Below, piece after piece: positions 20,830 to 33,409 of a stretch of 64,000 nucleotides of DNA. A model generated the notes under the pieces. It had not been told where the DNA came from, searched no databases, and saw only the letters and a program-made list of their open reading frames with translations. This DNA is from Emergomyces orientalis (lineage: Eukaryota; Ascomycota; Eurotiomycetes; Onygenales; Ajellomycetaceae). A program made the position numbers and the translations under genes. The stretch spans positions 930,001 to 994,000 of the forward strand of contig MOWL01000001.1 of the NCBI GenBank assembly GCA_002110485.1, in the 5' to 3' direction. Each line of letters begins with the position of its first letter. Position 1 is the first letter of the stretch.

Positions 20830-21673
20830 TTAATCGTGATGTTGCCTTGTTACAATTTTAAAGCATTGTTGAAGGGCTATCTAGGGATATTTTTTTTGTA
20901 TCCCACGGCTTCGAGTTTCGGTTGGATTCCTTTCGCAAGCCTCGATCGCTACACCGCGCAACGATTTAACATGGTACTTCGATTCTTTATTGGGTTGTGT
21001 AAGGATATCCCTATCGCGGAATATATACCTTTTTTTTTTTTTTTTTTTTTTTCTTGCGATAGCATGGAGGCCTTATTCGATTTTATTAAATCCTTTTTCC
21101 GATTCTGAGTCTTTCTAATTATACCAAAGGGACTTCAAGCTAAAAGGCTGTGCGGAATTTTGGGTAATTACTTTGATATTGACCGTGGCTCGCTGTTGGA
21201 ACCAGCCTGATGGGAAATGAAGGCACCATTGTTGTCCGTTGGGATCATGCCATGGGGAACTAGGATTATGAATTCATTCTCGAGCTCAGGAACTTTCACT
21301 AGTAAGAGTTGGAAGAGAATTCAAAGTAGTAGAAAGGAGTGCGAGATATTAAATATGATAGTCCCAATTGAACCGAACCACATCTATTCAATTCAAAGCA
21401 TCTGTAAACACCCATAGAGACGGCAATATCTTGTACGGTATCATAGCGCTGTGTGTGCGTCTGAAGCTTGAGGCCTAAAGGCTGTGGTTGCCCGGCCAGC
21501 ACGCCATTCTATCCCAATCGGGCAATATCTCAATTTACGCCAAGAAACTTCAAAGATCTCGACGTCACGAACGAGAGTCGAATTGAAGCCTCCAACCCGC
21601 CCTGCAGCTCCAGGAGAAATTGAACTTGGAGCTTTCGCATTTCACCCATACTCCCACAGATGTTTCCAGAGCA
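20830..21673. other. Intergenic between CGI121 and SLX4; T23 tract
   Basis: Holds the CGI121 3' flank and SLX4 promoter. A run of 23 T lies at 21030-21052. No gene or RNA is supported. Confidence 0.6.
21030..21052 (+). repeat. Poly-T homopolymer (T23)
   Basis: Twenty-three consecutive T, 200 bp beyond the CGI121 stop. It is A23 on the other strand. It could be the tail of an old retroposed sequence, but nothing coding precedes it on either strand. Confidence 0.9.
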
Positions 21674-24336
21674 ATGGATGACGCTGCCGTAGCACCTCAA
21701 CCCATCCGGCCGTCATCTCATGGCCGAATCGTTTCACGCTCTATAACGCCCATTATTGTCGACTCGTCCCCGATTGCTGCAGAGGTCATTGAGCTGTCGT
21801 CACCGCTCAGCCCTCCATCGCCTTCGACGCTGTTGAAAACTCTATCAAAAACACCTTCTCACAGGGCCACACATTTACAAACGGATGGGGAAAAGACAGC
21901 CCAGCATGGAACCCCGCAACGTAGACCAGTGCCAGGGAATAGCCCTGGAAGGGAGAATATATCTGGAACCGTATCAAGAGCAAGAAGAGCGACTGGAAAA
22001 GTCTCTAGATGCAAAACAGGGAGCCTTGGAAACGCCACGCAGACCGAAAACCAAATCATGGATGGGGATCGCCTCATTGTCAGCCCCAAAAGGCGAGAAA
22101 AGAGAGGAGTGACGGCGAAGCGCACGAAGAAAGGAAAGGGTGTAACAGACAAAAAATTACATGGGCATGTTTCGAAATTAAAAGCCACTGGGAGCCTTGA
22201 ACTGGAGGCGAAAATTATGCCATCGAAAGCCTGCGATGATGAATTGCCACCGGTTGGACATGACACCGACAGAGACTTGGAGTGGCAAACGAAAGGGCTA
22301 CAACTCGAACAGGCTACCAAAAGAAGGCTTGATTGGACTCCTACGAAAGATACAGCGATACCAGTCGTAGATTTGGCTAAGGTTAACTCGTCCCCATGCG
22401 GCCAGAGTTTAACTAAGATGCACGGCACCGGGGCGTTGTTTTCCCAGTACGGATTCAGCGGCGTAGTGGAAACATCAGTAGAGTCAAAGTCCGAGGACTC
22501 CTATAACGTTCCCACAACAAAACGTCCGATGGAGGTAAATTTCCAGTTTCTTTCCATCTTGCCTTGGAGTGTTTGCTGACCGTGTTGCAGCTCCAAAATC
22601 ATAATAAAACCACAAGAATCCCATCTCTCACCGAAAGAAGCCAATCCCCCGCGATTGAAGATTCCCAGAGTATCTCATTGAAGAGAGTGAAGGTCAAGAA
22701 GCCACAAAAGGCAAAACCAACGACGATCACATCGTATGCTACCGCCAAATACAGCGTGGCTGATGAGACGCTCGATTCGGATCATATCGAAAAAACTACC
22801 GCGCCCAATAAACCCAAAAAAAAGAGCACAGTTAAGCGGTCATCGGGAACCAAGCGGGCAAATCTAGGTAGAGGAAAGTCAAATACCTCAAGGAATGAGA
22901 ATGGACCTCCAGTATTTAAGGTGGTTCCTCCACTTGAGGCTTTCAAATCATTTGAAGGTCAGGAATTGTTCTTTGGGACCTCGAGCCAATTAGAACATGG
23001 AGATCCGGAATATCGACGTGAAGAAACCCAAGACACTCCGAACTCCCCAAATGGCTCCAGTGCTTTTTCGAGGCCAGTGGTTCCCTGCAAATCTTCTTCG
23101 GAAACCATTTTTAGTTCGACTTTGTTTGGATTGTCAGGCTCGAAGAATCTTTGGTCTGCAAGTGCTAGAGACTTGACGGGAGCTGTTCTTGAGGTAGATG
23201 AAATTGATCGGTCGGTGCCATCTTTTCGGCTCTCTGCTCCGGTAACCAAATCCAGATGCCAAGCAGACGCCCGGGATCCTCAAGGGCTAAATGTGGTTCA
23301 CGTTGAAAACGTTTCTCGCACAACATCGGCAAGTATTGATACGCTCGAATTTGATAGTAGGAACAAACCCTCGTTTGAATATGATGTAACGTGCAGAGAG
23401 AAGCTGGACCCAACCAGCACCAAGTCCAATTCCCAGCCCCCTTCAAGCAGTTCAGAAGCTAGGCTTGGACGCACTCTTCAGGATAAACCTATATTCAGCG
23501 GGTTTACAATGTCAGAATTGGCGAAAAATGTTGCCGCATACGGTTTCAAACCCATCAAGAATAGAGATAAGATGATCTCGCTGCTTGAAAAGTGCTGGGA
23601 AACCCAAACTAAGGCATCGAACCCCGTGCCGAAGCCGAATCCAGGCGAAGATGAAGCCCAGAGCAATGATTTTTCGAAGGGGGTGCCATCAGGCCTCAAA
23701 GCGCCACCTGATTCGAATAGTCTCACTAGCACGCATCCACGCAACAAAAAGCTTGCGAAAAGCTCTACGAAGTCCCCAAAATCCAATAATGTTTCTTCAT
23801 CAATTGAAAGTTTGAAGGCAATGCGGAAGTTGCCGACAAAGCGCTCTGTATCCCCATGCACACTTCTCATAGATGATAATCAGCCAAGTGATCCCGTTGG
23901 AGAATCTGTTCCCCGGCCGCCTTCTCATCACTCTCATGGGAACAGCACGCCACCCACCCAACAGAATGTCCATGGAATATATGTTCGTACAACCCCAATG
24001 GCCATACGTTCCGGAAAGATTTCCAGTTCTATAACGTCTGCAATAAATCTGCCAAGTCTTTCCAACCGGATAACGGAGGCCATTAAAGCCCAACCTCGTA
24101 CTCGAGCCTTCAACGGCTCGAAACAGCCTACATGGTATGAGAAGATTCTCATGTATGATCCGATTCAGCTCGAGGACCTGGCTACCTGGCTCAACACTGA
24201 CGGGTTTGGCCGCATCGGTGAGGATCGGGAGGTTGGCCCGGGAGTTGTGAGAGAATGGTGTGAAAGCAAAGGGATTTGTTGTGTTTGGAAAAAGCAGACG
24301 AGTGCCAGATCAATTTGCCCACCCGTGGTATTTTGA
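21674..24336 (+). CDS. SLX4: Structure-specific endonuclease scaffold SLX4
   Basis: Exons 21674-22534 and 22591-24336 with a 56-nt intron (GTAAAT, branch GCTGAC, CAG) encode about 868 residues. SLX4 is the regulatory partner of the GIY-YIG nuclease Slx1 and acts on branched DNA in recombination and fork repair. Most of the protein is disordered, rich in Ser, Lys and Pro. A SAP-like helix pair lies near residues 594-622 (MSELAKNVAAYGFKP, KMISLLEKCWE). The C-terminal Slx1-binding domain begins near 803: YEKILMYDPIQLEDLATWLN, GFGRIGED and VREWCESKGICCVW. I chose the ATG at 21674 because the frame upstream lacks another ATG. Fast divergence outside these blocks is normal for fungal SLX4. Confidence 0.92.
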
Positions 24337-25453
24337 GTGGTGCAGTCAGCACTTTTGACTATGACTCATGGCTGTATATATATGTGCGGATTTCTTTGGG
24401 AAGGCTGTTTGGTTGCATAGGTGCATCTGGTAGGGTTCTCACATTTGGAATTGGATGGAGTGAATGGTTTTTACATTTTTAACGCTTGCGCGGAATGTTG
24501 GTCCTGGTGGCCTATACCCGTCTATGCATTATTTAATTCCTCCTTCCACATATCATCATAGATGGGTGCCTCTTTCTCTAGCCCTAGTGTGTCAAATTTA
24601 TTGAGTGACCCCCCGTAATCTAGCACCTCCATAAAAGAAACCCTCAAGTTCCTGGCACCTCGATCCCTTGCATATATGTTCAAACCACTTATTCAGCATA
24701 TGGATTGCTTTTGTTGAGCGCATTTTCAACATTTCATTCACTTTTATCTGCATCAGGGTAGCTTGAAAAGATTTAGGAGAGTCTTTCTAATATTAATTAT
24801 TTTACACAACATATTTCCCCCTCCCTTCTTTATGCTTCTACATTAAAGTAAGTTTCCCAGATAGTTAAGTGAATAATAGCATTGTTCAGCACCTCCATTG
24901 AGAAAACACCTCCTTTATCCCAAATTTGCCTTCCCATTAGTATACAGATGTAAAACGCCGACCCAGCGTGCATAACAAAGATGTGGGAATAAGGAAAAAT
25001 AATAAACAATAAAGGAAAACGAAAGATTATAAAATACACGTTCAAAGAAAAGGCCCACAATATTAAAAATGCAAAAGACGAATTTAGAGTAAATGAGGGA
25101 GATTTGGATTGATAAACCAGGTTATTAATCGACTAGAGTCTTATTCATGGCGTGAGAGAGTAACCTAGGAATACCAACATCAGTGTCGAGAACAAAATTA
25201 GTTGAGGAGAAGAAATTTAGAGGCGGGGAGCAGTGTAAGTAAAGGGTAGGAAAATTCGTACCAGCACTCGCCCACTCGCTCATGAACACAATATTTCCCT
25301 GCTTTGCGCCTAGTGATATAACCACGAGTAGCTGGCAACACTGGTTGATAGTCCCATTAGGCGTATGATGTGCTCAAGATCGTAGCGGCGAGCGATACAG
25401 GGAAAAGAATGAAGACAAAAAATCTTTCCCTACAGATCCAGTTTCACTACCCG
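24337..25453. other. Intergenic, convergent 3' ends of SLX4 and the Zn2Cys6 gene
   Basis: AT-rich flanks with no supported gene. Small frames on the minus strand (24830-25060, 25125-25325) lack any domain-like pattern. Confidence 0.6.
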
Positions 25454-27328
25454 CTACTGGCGTAGACGCTTAGCGAAATCGTCGAAAGGTTTTCCTCGTT
25501 CTACGCTGTCGTCGCTGCTACTATAGGCGTCTGGCGCTTGATCTTGGGAGAACTGGGAGTTTTTAGGTGGTCGGTCAATGATTCCGGATGGTTGCTGGGG
25601 AGGTGGCTGCGGTTCAGACTGCGGCTGTAACCCCAGGAAGTGCGGCGGCTGCGTAGCGGGTATAGGCGCAGGCTGCCGGGCCTGGGGTCCACCACGAGGC
25701 TGTTTTGGCTGCCGCTGCTGCCGGGGCTGGCGCTGGGGCTTGCGGGTTGGCCGGGGTGCTGCGAGTAATGGGTCGGCAACATCAACACTGCGATTGGAAC
25801 TAGGGAATCGGTCAGGCCGGGATGGGCCAGCCTCGAAAGTCGTAGATTGCGACGGTCCTGGAAAGAAAAGAATATTAGCTAACTTTAGTAGTCCCCCATG
25901 TAATTGGGAAGCTTGGGTTTATATCGTATTTGAGGTAAGGATTCATATACCTCCGTGTCTTTCTGGTTGGTTAGCATTGTCAATGGAAGGATTTGGCTGG
26001 GAACCCTCCACAAGCGTGCGCGGCTGTGACAGAGTTGGACCCTGATCTGAGTCCTTGGCGGTTGGCTTATCCTAGGTTAAAGGAGTTAGTGATGGGATCA
26101 AGGAATAATTCTTTCGTGGGGGATGATGGGCTTACCGTTGAACTGGGTTTCTTTGTTTTTCGTCCCTTTGGCGCTTTGCCTTTTGCTTGCTTTGCTTCGT
26201 TTGCTTCTCCTGCTTTCGGTTTTTCGGATTTTCTAGTTTTAGCCGTCCGCAGTTTATCTTCTTCTAACTTCTTTTTTTTTTCGACCACTTTTTCATATTC
26301 CTCCTCCTCTTCCTCCTCCTTCTTTTGTTCGGTCTTTTTGATGCTGGATTGTTTTGCCTCCTCCTCTGTATGTTCTTCGCGTTCCTGCTTAGTAAGGCCA
26401 TCCTGATAGGTTTTTATCAACCTATTCTCTAGCATTTTCACCCGCTCTTGCAGATATGTAATCTTTGTCGATTGCTGCTCCAGCTCTTGTAGTTTCGTTG
26501 CAAATTCATTTATCTTGAATTTCCGTTCATACGGCTTCCCCGTAATGGGGTGAGCATGATAACACTTTTCTTTGGCTCCCTCACACGGTTTGCATATTAT
26601 TTCATCAGTGCTACATTTCATCTTCTTGGCCTAATTTTGCGGATAGTCAGTTCATGGAAGAATAAAGTCGAAGCCGAAGGGACGTTGCTTGGGTGAATGT
26701 TTATAGATCAGAAATGGGGCGTTCGCAAAGCCCAAAGGCGGGCCGATGATATTTAAATATTCAAGTCAGATACGTAATTTATCATACATACTTTGCACCT
26801 ATTACAGGCTTCCAATGTTCTGGGAGCATTCTTCCTCCCTGCCGGCTCATTTTCCCCCGTTGCATGTTTCCTTATCGCTTCCAGTTTCACCCGGATCTCC
26901 GCTTCCTGCCTAGCATTGTACTCGTTCGGCTTATTTGAATTTCCTTTGATCTTATCTTCCTTGGTGTTATCCTCCTTGGTCCTTATTCGTTTCGACGGGC
27001 CAGCCTGCGCTGTCGCTTTATCCTTCTCATCGGGCAGGTTTCGCTTCTGAGTTTTCTGTGTGCGCGTAGGAGCAGCTTGTTCTGTGGCTGGTGCGTCTTG
27101 TCCTTGCTCAAGGAGAAACCCGTCGTCTCCAAGGAGTGAATTTAGTCTTTGCTCAGGGAGAAACCCGTCGTCTCCAAGGGGTGAATTTAGTCTTTGCTCA
27201 GGGAGAAACCCGTCGTCTCCAAGGGGTGAATTTGGCAGTAATTCATTCAGAAAATTCAGTTCATCAATCTCGCCGTCTTCTTGGAAACAGAGGAAACTTT
27301 CCCCAGGACTGTCCCCGTATGACGCCAT
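25454..27328 (-). CDS. Zn(II)2Cys6 protein with coiled coil, four exons
   Basis: The exons are 27328-26792, 26630-26136, 26071-25951 and 25857-25454. The introns are 161, 64 and 93 nt, with standard GT..AG ends and an ACTAAC branch in the second. About 518 residues are encoded. The first intron splits the zinc cluster. Joined, it reads ACNRCK then AKKMKC, STDEIIC, KPC, EGAKEKC, a perfect CX2CX6CX6CX2CX6C. This is followed by a probable coiled coil (FATKLQELEQQSTKITYLQE) and a Glu/Lys-rich stretch. The tail is rich in Pro and Gln. The N-terminus before the cluster holds three copies of a 15-residue repeat. Such clusters bind CGG-type DNA sites as dimers. I see no fungal-specific transcription factor middle domain. 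The start is the ATG at 27328. The target genes are unknown. Confidence 0.8.
27107..27240 (-). repeat. Three tandem 45-bp coding repeats
   Basis: Three in-frame copies of a 45-bp unit lie in exon 1 of the Zn2Cys6 gene, each encoding a variant of LNSPLGDDGFLPEQR. The copies differ at only a few bases. They sit in the acidic N-terminal region and could add activation-like acidic/aromatic patches. Confidence 0.9.
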
Positions 27329-29254
27329 CACTCAGATCGACAGTGGATGGGGAATGGAAAATTCGTAAAATTGGAGGGGAGGATGTAAAGCGAGATTGCA
27401 GAATTGGAAAAGCCAAAAAAAAGGGGGAAAAAAGGGATATTCAAGAGAAAGTGGATGTCGCTCAGTTTGCGCCCGGCATGTATTCTGGATAATATAAAAC
27501 GTAAAAAAAAGGAAATGGGAAAGAGATGGGAAATAATGCAGGATAGTTGAGGACACCTTGAAGGTGATATATACTCCCCATGCGGAGAATAATTTCTGGT
27601 GAATAGATAACGGCTTTCGTTTCCGGACTTTCCTATGGAAATATGATATCATGGCAAAAATAAACAAAATGGTTCAAAGCATTACAGAGTTCTCTGTTTG
27701 AAAGGGGGTTGTGATGAAAATGAGTAAGGAAAACTTGAGATGTCTTTGACAAATTGACAGCAGAAAAGACCCGAGTTAAACTTTTTTGATTATTTCTTTT
27801 CTTTTTTTACCATCCTGGCAAAAATTGCAGAATTAAAGATTGTTGACGTATGTATTTTTTTTGCTCTCTCGCTCAAACAAACACTCAATTCGCGGCCAAA
27901 TTGCACAGAAGACATATCGATGATTGGTATTCTTTGACGGTCATGATGTACAGAGATCGTGCGTTTTCTTTGTCCAGTTACACAATTGCATTTGTTTCAG
28001 AAGGCAAAAAAACAATGGCATTCTGTTCTTCGCCTTGCTTTCTCTCCTTCGCACTCTCTTTCTTTCTTTCATTTTCCTTTCTTTGGCATGCCGCAGCATG
28101 AAAAAAAAATATATAGAAAAATATTAAAAAAAAAATAAAGAAGAACAAAAACCTCAAACTCGTCAATAACGCTCCAGGATAGTGTGAAGTTTTCGGTTCA
28201 AACGCGCTCGAGTTTCATTGAAACATTTAACCCTTCATCAAGACTGACAGCTCCAAGGAGTTGCCTGCTGGAGAATGCGTCAATGAAAGAATGTAAGTGA
28301 TAGAGATGTGATAAACTCTTTGGGTTCATCATACCAAAGCACAAAAAAGAGCACAAGGAAAAATGATAAAAATGATACACAATGACTTTGAGATGGTGAA
28401 GAGAATTTCTAAAAGTATATAGATAGAAAGCAACGAAAAGGCGAAGAAGGACATTCACGCCTCTTAAAACATACGCAGCAGTAAAGATCGTAGTCATTCA
28501 TTGTGCTCAGGGAAACTCAGCCCCACACAGTCATCAAAAGAAATAGGTTTTAATTGAGCACTTGAGTAGGTGTGTCGATTTTTCTTCTGGTGAAAAAGGA
28601 AAGAAAGAAAGAAAGAAAGAAAGAAAAACACAAATAACAAGATAGAAATAAACCGATTTGAGCACATAGTAAGCTCACCAAATATGATAAATCCAGAGAG
28701 CAGATATCGCGATCAGAGATCCGTCCATCCTCTATGAAACGCCAAGAATGAGAGATGGAAGTGCCAACAAGCTCCATTGCACTAGACAACGTAGATGAAC
28801 TACAAGCATCCTCGACCGATGGCTCGGATACCAACCAGCGAGGTGCACGCAGTAGACCAAGCCACAAAAATAACATAAAATAACATAAAATAAACAAGAC
28901 AAAGGGAGAGGTAAACTAGGTGATGCGGATATCATGTCGGTCATAAATTAAAACAAAAAGAGGAGAAAAAGCAGAGCAAAACTGACAGAAAACCCCGAAT
29001 CCAAAAAATGCAGGTAGGGTATTCCATGTTAAAGCCAAAGGGAATTATTTTTGCGGCTGTTTCTGTAGGTCCCGGATCGCAAATACCAAAAGGCAGCTGG
29101 GAATAAGATGGTCAAGATAAGGCAACACTCTCCCGCAATGGAGAGGGAGATGATAAAAATGGTGGGTTAAAAAGGAACGAAAAACGAAGGGAGAACGGAT
29201 GGTCATGAAGAGGAGAGAAAGACACGAGACTTGGCATTACGCCCCCGTGCTCTG
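27329..29254. other. Intergenic, about 1.9 kb
   Basis: Promoter side of the Zn2Cys6 gene at the left, 3' flank of the CNB/F-box gene at the right. It contains pyrimidine-rich and AT-rich tracts and an (AAAG)n run. Several small frames exist but are low-complexity and unsupported. Confidence 0.55.
28596..28627 (+). repeat. (AAAG)n tetranucleotide microsatellite
   Basis: About seven consecutive AAAG units in intergenic DNA. The run is likely polymorphic in length. Confidence 0.85.
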
Positions 29255-32187
29255 TCATCGACCCAGTTTCCCATTCTGGGAAACAGTCTCATACCGTATC
29301 TTATCTCCATACCTCCTATGCAAACCATACTCCAACCACGGCGCTAGGTTTTTGCACTGGCTAACATCAAAGACACGGAGCAAGTTACATCCATCTATGA
29401 CGGATTCGACGCCCGTGCCGGTAACTCGAACGCATCCGCGGACCGACAGTTCTTGCAGAAGTAGAAGATGCAGACCGATACAGCGGAGGGAGGGATCCGA
29501 AACCGCTGAGCCGCAGAAGGATAAATTGAGATGAGTCAGTTGTGGGCAGCCTAGTGCTAACACTTCTGTGGCGGTATCGGAAAGAGCGCAGCAGAAGGAC
29601 TACTATTTGGTTAGCATTCCAAAAACTGAAACTGTCTGGGGATGCACTACGGAGTGACGTGAGTGAGTTAATTGAGTGAATGGGTGAGGTTTACCAAGTC
29701 AAGTTCTTGTAACCCCTTCGCTGCGTTGGTTAGGTACACGATAGCATTATCGGTTAGGTAGGTGCAGTCCGCCAAGCAAAGCTTTCGCAAACGAAGGAAC
29801 TGCGTATTTCCCCAGAATTGAAAGCCTTTGTCAGTTATCGTGGTACATCTTGTCAGATCGACTTCTTCGAGCCGTGGCGCAGCGTAGGACGCTATATGGA
29901 GCATAGAATTATCTGTGACGTGCTTGCAATATGAGAGAGCGAGTCGTTTAAGATAGGGGCAGCCGACGACCGTTCCGCCAGCTGGGGCAGTCTGCACATT
30001 GGTGGTCTGGGCGAATCCTCTTCCCGTCCATGTAGCATTTTGGACGGCTTTTCCATTGATATACTGCTGCCCAAATGGAGGATTGGGCACGGTCCATCCA
30101 ACAATCCTGGCTAAAAGGGTGTCGCTGACTTTCCGACAGTTACTGAGATCAATTTCTTGTAGATAATTTGCTCTATTGGCAATATCCAAAATCGCGGGAG
30201 CTGTTACATCCCATACACTCTTCATCTTCAAAGATCTAAGATTTGCACCGCACGTATTTGCTAATGCCCTGAATCCCTCATCGGTGATATGAAAGCAATT
30301 ATTCATGTTAATGGCACGAGGTCTGTCGCCGACAAAAGGACATATGATATTTGAAAGAATCTCGTCTGTAATCTTCCGGTTGTAGCGACTAAGATCTAAG
30401 AAGTGAAGAAGCAGGGGTGATTTGGTAAGGATGTTGGCCCAATGACGTGAGATGGCCCGGAGTTGGAGGAGATGGTGAAGTTCAAGATGCTGGAATATGG
30501 TGAGGAGCATGTCATCGTTAAGGTAACATTTACTCAATGGCTTACTGGCGCGGTGTGGGGTAGTTGACTGTTTGGGGGAAAAGGCAGAGCTGGGAAATCC
30601 GAACGTCGTTGGCTTTGACGGGGATGCTGCACCAGACCGAGGCCTTACTGGAGATTGCTGTTGTTGCTCTTGGGGAGAGGAAGATCCATCAGACACGATT
30701 GGCGCAAGAGAACCACGTCGTGACCTAGAGCGCACATTATCCAAGCCGATATTTAGAAAAGGGTCAGGGTCGGAGGGTTTAAGTATAGGTCGATCTTCTA
30801 TTCGCGTTGGTTTGTGCGGGCTGTCGAGTTCCGTCTCGGTGAGCGTGAGAAGAGGCATCGACTGCCTCCTAACAGCCCCATGGAAATTCTCGTTAATTAC
30901 AAGCTCATCCATTGGTGGCACTGTATCAGCAGCAACATCTTCCATTTTGACGTCACCATCCGTTGCAGGGACCAATCGTTTCCTAGCTGTGCTTTCGACC
31001 TGCTCCCGGATATGTGTGGGACATCGGTCCCAAAATTCCGAAAGCACTTCACCGCTTATCATTAAACATTCGACGGACGTAACAGTGCGAACGGTGGCAG
31101 TCCTGCATGGAGCTAGTGATAGGCTCACGACTTCCCCGAAATATTGTCCAGCCTTTAATCGAGCTTTTACCTGGACCTCACGCTGACCCTCGGCGTCTGT
31201 GCCTCGACGAGCGCCACGCCCACCTGGGCGCTCATCTAGAACCTCCACCTCTCCTCGTACGATAAAATATATCTCACGCCCCTGCGAGTCTTGTCGGATT
31301 ATATCTGTGAAAGGTGGATAAGTTCGTGGTTGCGCATTGAGACCAAGAAAATGGAGAATATTCGACGGGAGCCCTGCGAATAATGGCAGTTCTTTCAAGA
31401 GTAATCGAACATTGACAAGTCCGTTAGCTAAGGCACTTGAAGTCGAATGCTCAGCTAAACCGGGACTTGGAGATTTGCGTTTTTTACTGATATTGTTCGA
31501 CCCACGGCCATCCTCATCATCAAAGCTAAAGTTTCCAGAAAAAGTATCGCGAACTCTCTTCGTCACCCGCTTATGGGTTCCCAGAGGGTCAGCCTGCATT
31601 TGCGGCTCCTTTTTCTTCCTTTCCAAAATCAATAACCTCTCCTCAGCTTCCTCTCTGATAGTCCTTTCTACCTCCGGAAAAGCAGGTAGAATCTTCTTAA
31701 AATCTTCCTTCATTAACACGACAAGTAAGCACCGGGTGCGAGCAATTATTGTCGCCGTGCGTGGGCGGTCCATCAGCACGCCAATTTCCCCAAAGAAGGC
31801 ACCAGGCTTTAGCTCCGCATACACACTTTCGCCATCTCGAGATGTGACTGCAACCGCCCCACGAACCAGCCAATACATTGCTTTTGCCTCATCGCCCTCT
31901 GTTAAAATGTAGTCGTTCGCGGAGTTTAGTTGCGGACGAAGGTGTAGGCTAATTTCGGCAAGGAATGATTCTGGTGTTGATTGAAACAGAGGAAAGGAAC
32001 GTATTCGGTCGATCAGGTCGAGAGGCATGCCTTGTATTTGCGAAGAAGCTAGGGGAGAAGGGCGCACGGGCCGAGAAGGATTTGTTTCTGAATTGAAAGT
32101 TCGAATTGGAGACATTGGATCAGAGGCCAGAGCGGCGGATTTGCCTACAACGGCAGGCCCGCCGCTCCCTCTGCCATGCCTCCTCAT
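29255..32187 (-). CDS. CNB-CNB-F-box-LRR protein
   Basis: Exons 32187-29695 and 29599-29255 with a 95-nt intron (GTAAAC, branch GCTAACC, TAG) encode about 945 residues. Two cyclic-nucleotide-binding-type domains come first, at about 64-175 (GAFFGEIGVLMDRPRTATI) and about 268-390 (GQYFGEVVSLSLAPCRTATV). A low-complexity Ser/Pro linker follows, then an F-box near 560-600 (LNDDMLLTIFQHLELHHLLQ) and leucine-rich repeats of the Amn1/FBXL kind to the end (NNCFHITDEGF, SYCKHVTDNSM, SFCGSAVSDPS). F-box proteins recruit substrates to SCF ubiquitin ligases, with the LRR usually binding the substrate. Whether the CNB domains bind cAMP/cGMP is unknown: the second one has SLSLAPCRTAT where the canonical cassette would be, so ligand binding there is doubtful. 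The architecture looks shared among filamentous fungi, from memory. Confidence 0.88.
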
Positions 32188-33409
32188 CGTTTCTGGTATT
32201 TTCTGGACCCGACTTGAGATTTTATATGCGGGGTTGGCTATGCACGAGGGAAAGACATTATGGTTGTTCCATTATCTTTCGCGAGCAAATATGTGATGAA
32301 CAGATATTTTTCTTTTTTTGCCTTCCTCTTTCTTTCTTTTTTCTCTTTGGTTTTTCGATTTTTATGAATAGCGAGCGGACGAAAACATAGTGGGCGAATT
32401 AACCAATATTAAAATAATATTATTCCTGCGCAAATCTCGCAAAATAATCAGTATATAACATATCTAAAATCAAACCACGACTGGCATAGTAGTGCGGAAA
32501 GCTGTCCAAGAGCTTTGCTAACGGCGCCTACCTAAGAGAGTATATATATAGGATCGAGTCGCGAGGCGGCTTGAAGCTCTAAGCCATACCGGTATCAAAA
32601 CAGCAATGGGTAATAATGGTCGGGGGGGTGAGATGCAGGGGAGCAATTAAGAAGCCGTGGGGGGTTTGAGACGAAACAGCCAAAGCCACCACAACCAGTT
32701 TAAACTCCAAGCATAACAAATTTCAATAATTGCAATATAAAGCTAATAATTGGCGGACGTGATGCAGAGTAGAAGAGAAACAAACAAACAGGTATGAGGA
32801 GGGAAGATATGCCGTGGGAGTGAGAAGTGGCGGAGAGAGGGATGTTGAGCAAGATGAGCAGCGGCGACAACAAGCTCGGGGCGTGGAGGACGGGAGCAGC
32901 CTCCAGTTCAGTGGAGATGCCGAAGAGCTGGAGGCTTGGCATCCAAGTCGCGGGGAACTGGCAGCTGTGGGAGAGCTATACACACCCCCGCCTGCAGTAA
33001 TACACACGCACCCTAACAGGTTCTCGTTTTCTCTTACTCTTACCAGTATTAAAGACCTCCAGGACTATCTATGCCTCTCGAAGATATGTCGAGTGACCTA
33101 CGAAACCTTACTCATTTGTATAGTACTCAGTTCTCGTATCCAGCCAAGATGTGATCCAAATTTAAAAGGACAATGAATGCTGCAAAACTTAAATGACAAT
33201 TACCGAACCATGGATATCGATACTACAGTATACGCATATCTACTACTGCTATTTCCCGCAGATACAAAGGCCTGATATCCCAAAACTGCAATACATATAA
33301 CCCCTGAGTTCTCTCGATGTCTGGTCATGATATACCCAGTACTCTGGTTTTACCCCTTGATTGTTTTCCAGTCGAAAACAAGCATATCAAACGTTGCCGC
33401 CTCTACTGG
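32188..33409. other. Intergenic, about 1.2 kb
   Basis: Promoter of the CNB/F-box gene at the left, 3' flank of the DUF6601-like gene at the right. No convincing gene. The frame 32723-33007 (-) is Ser/Pro low-complexity only. Confidence 0.55.

Noticed and set aside
21859..22428. 189-codon minus-strand frame inside SLX4
   Set aside because: Antisense shadow of the SLX4 first exon, without any recognisable motif.
25578..26406. Plus-strand frames rich in Gly, Cys and Ser across the Zn2Cys6 exons
   Set aside because: Antisense of Pro/Gln-rich and Glu/Lys-rich coding exons; composition artefact.
28198..28897. Hydrophobic minus-strand frames in the 27.3-29.2 kb gap
   Set aside because: Apparent membrane-like runs come from T-rich low-complexity DNA, not a coherent protein.
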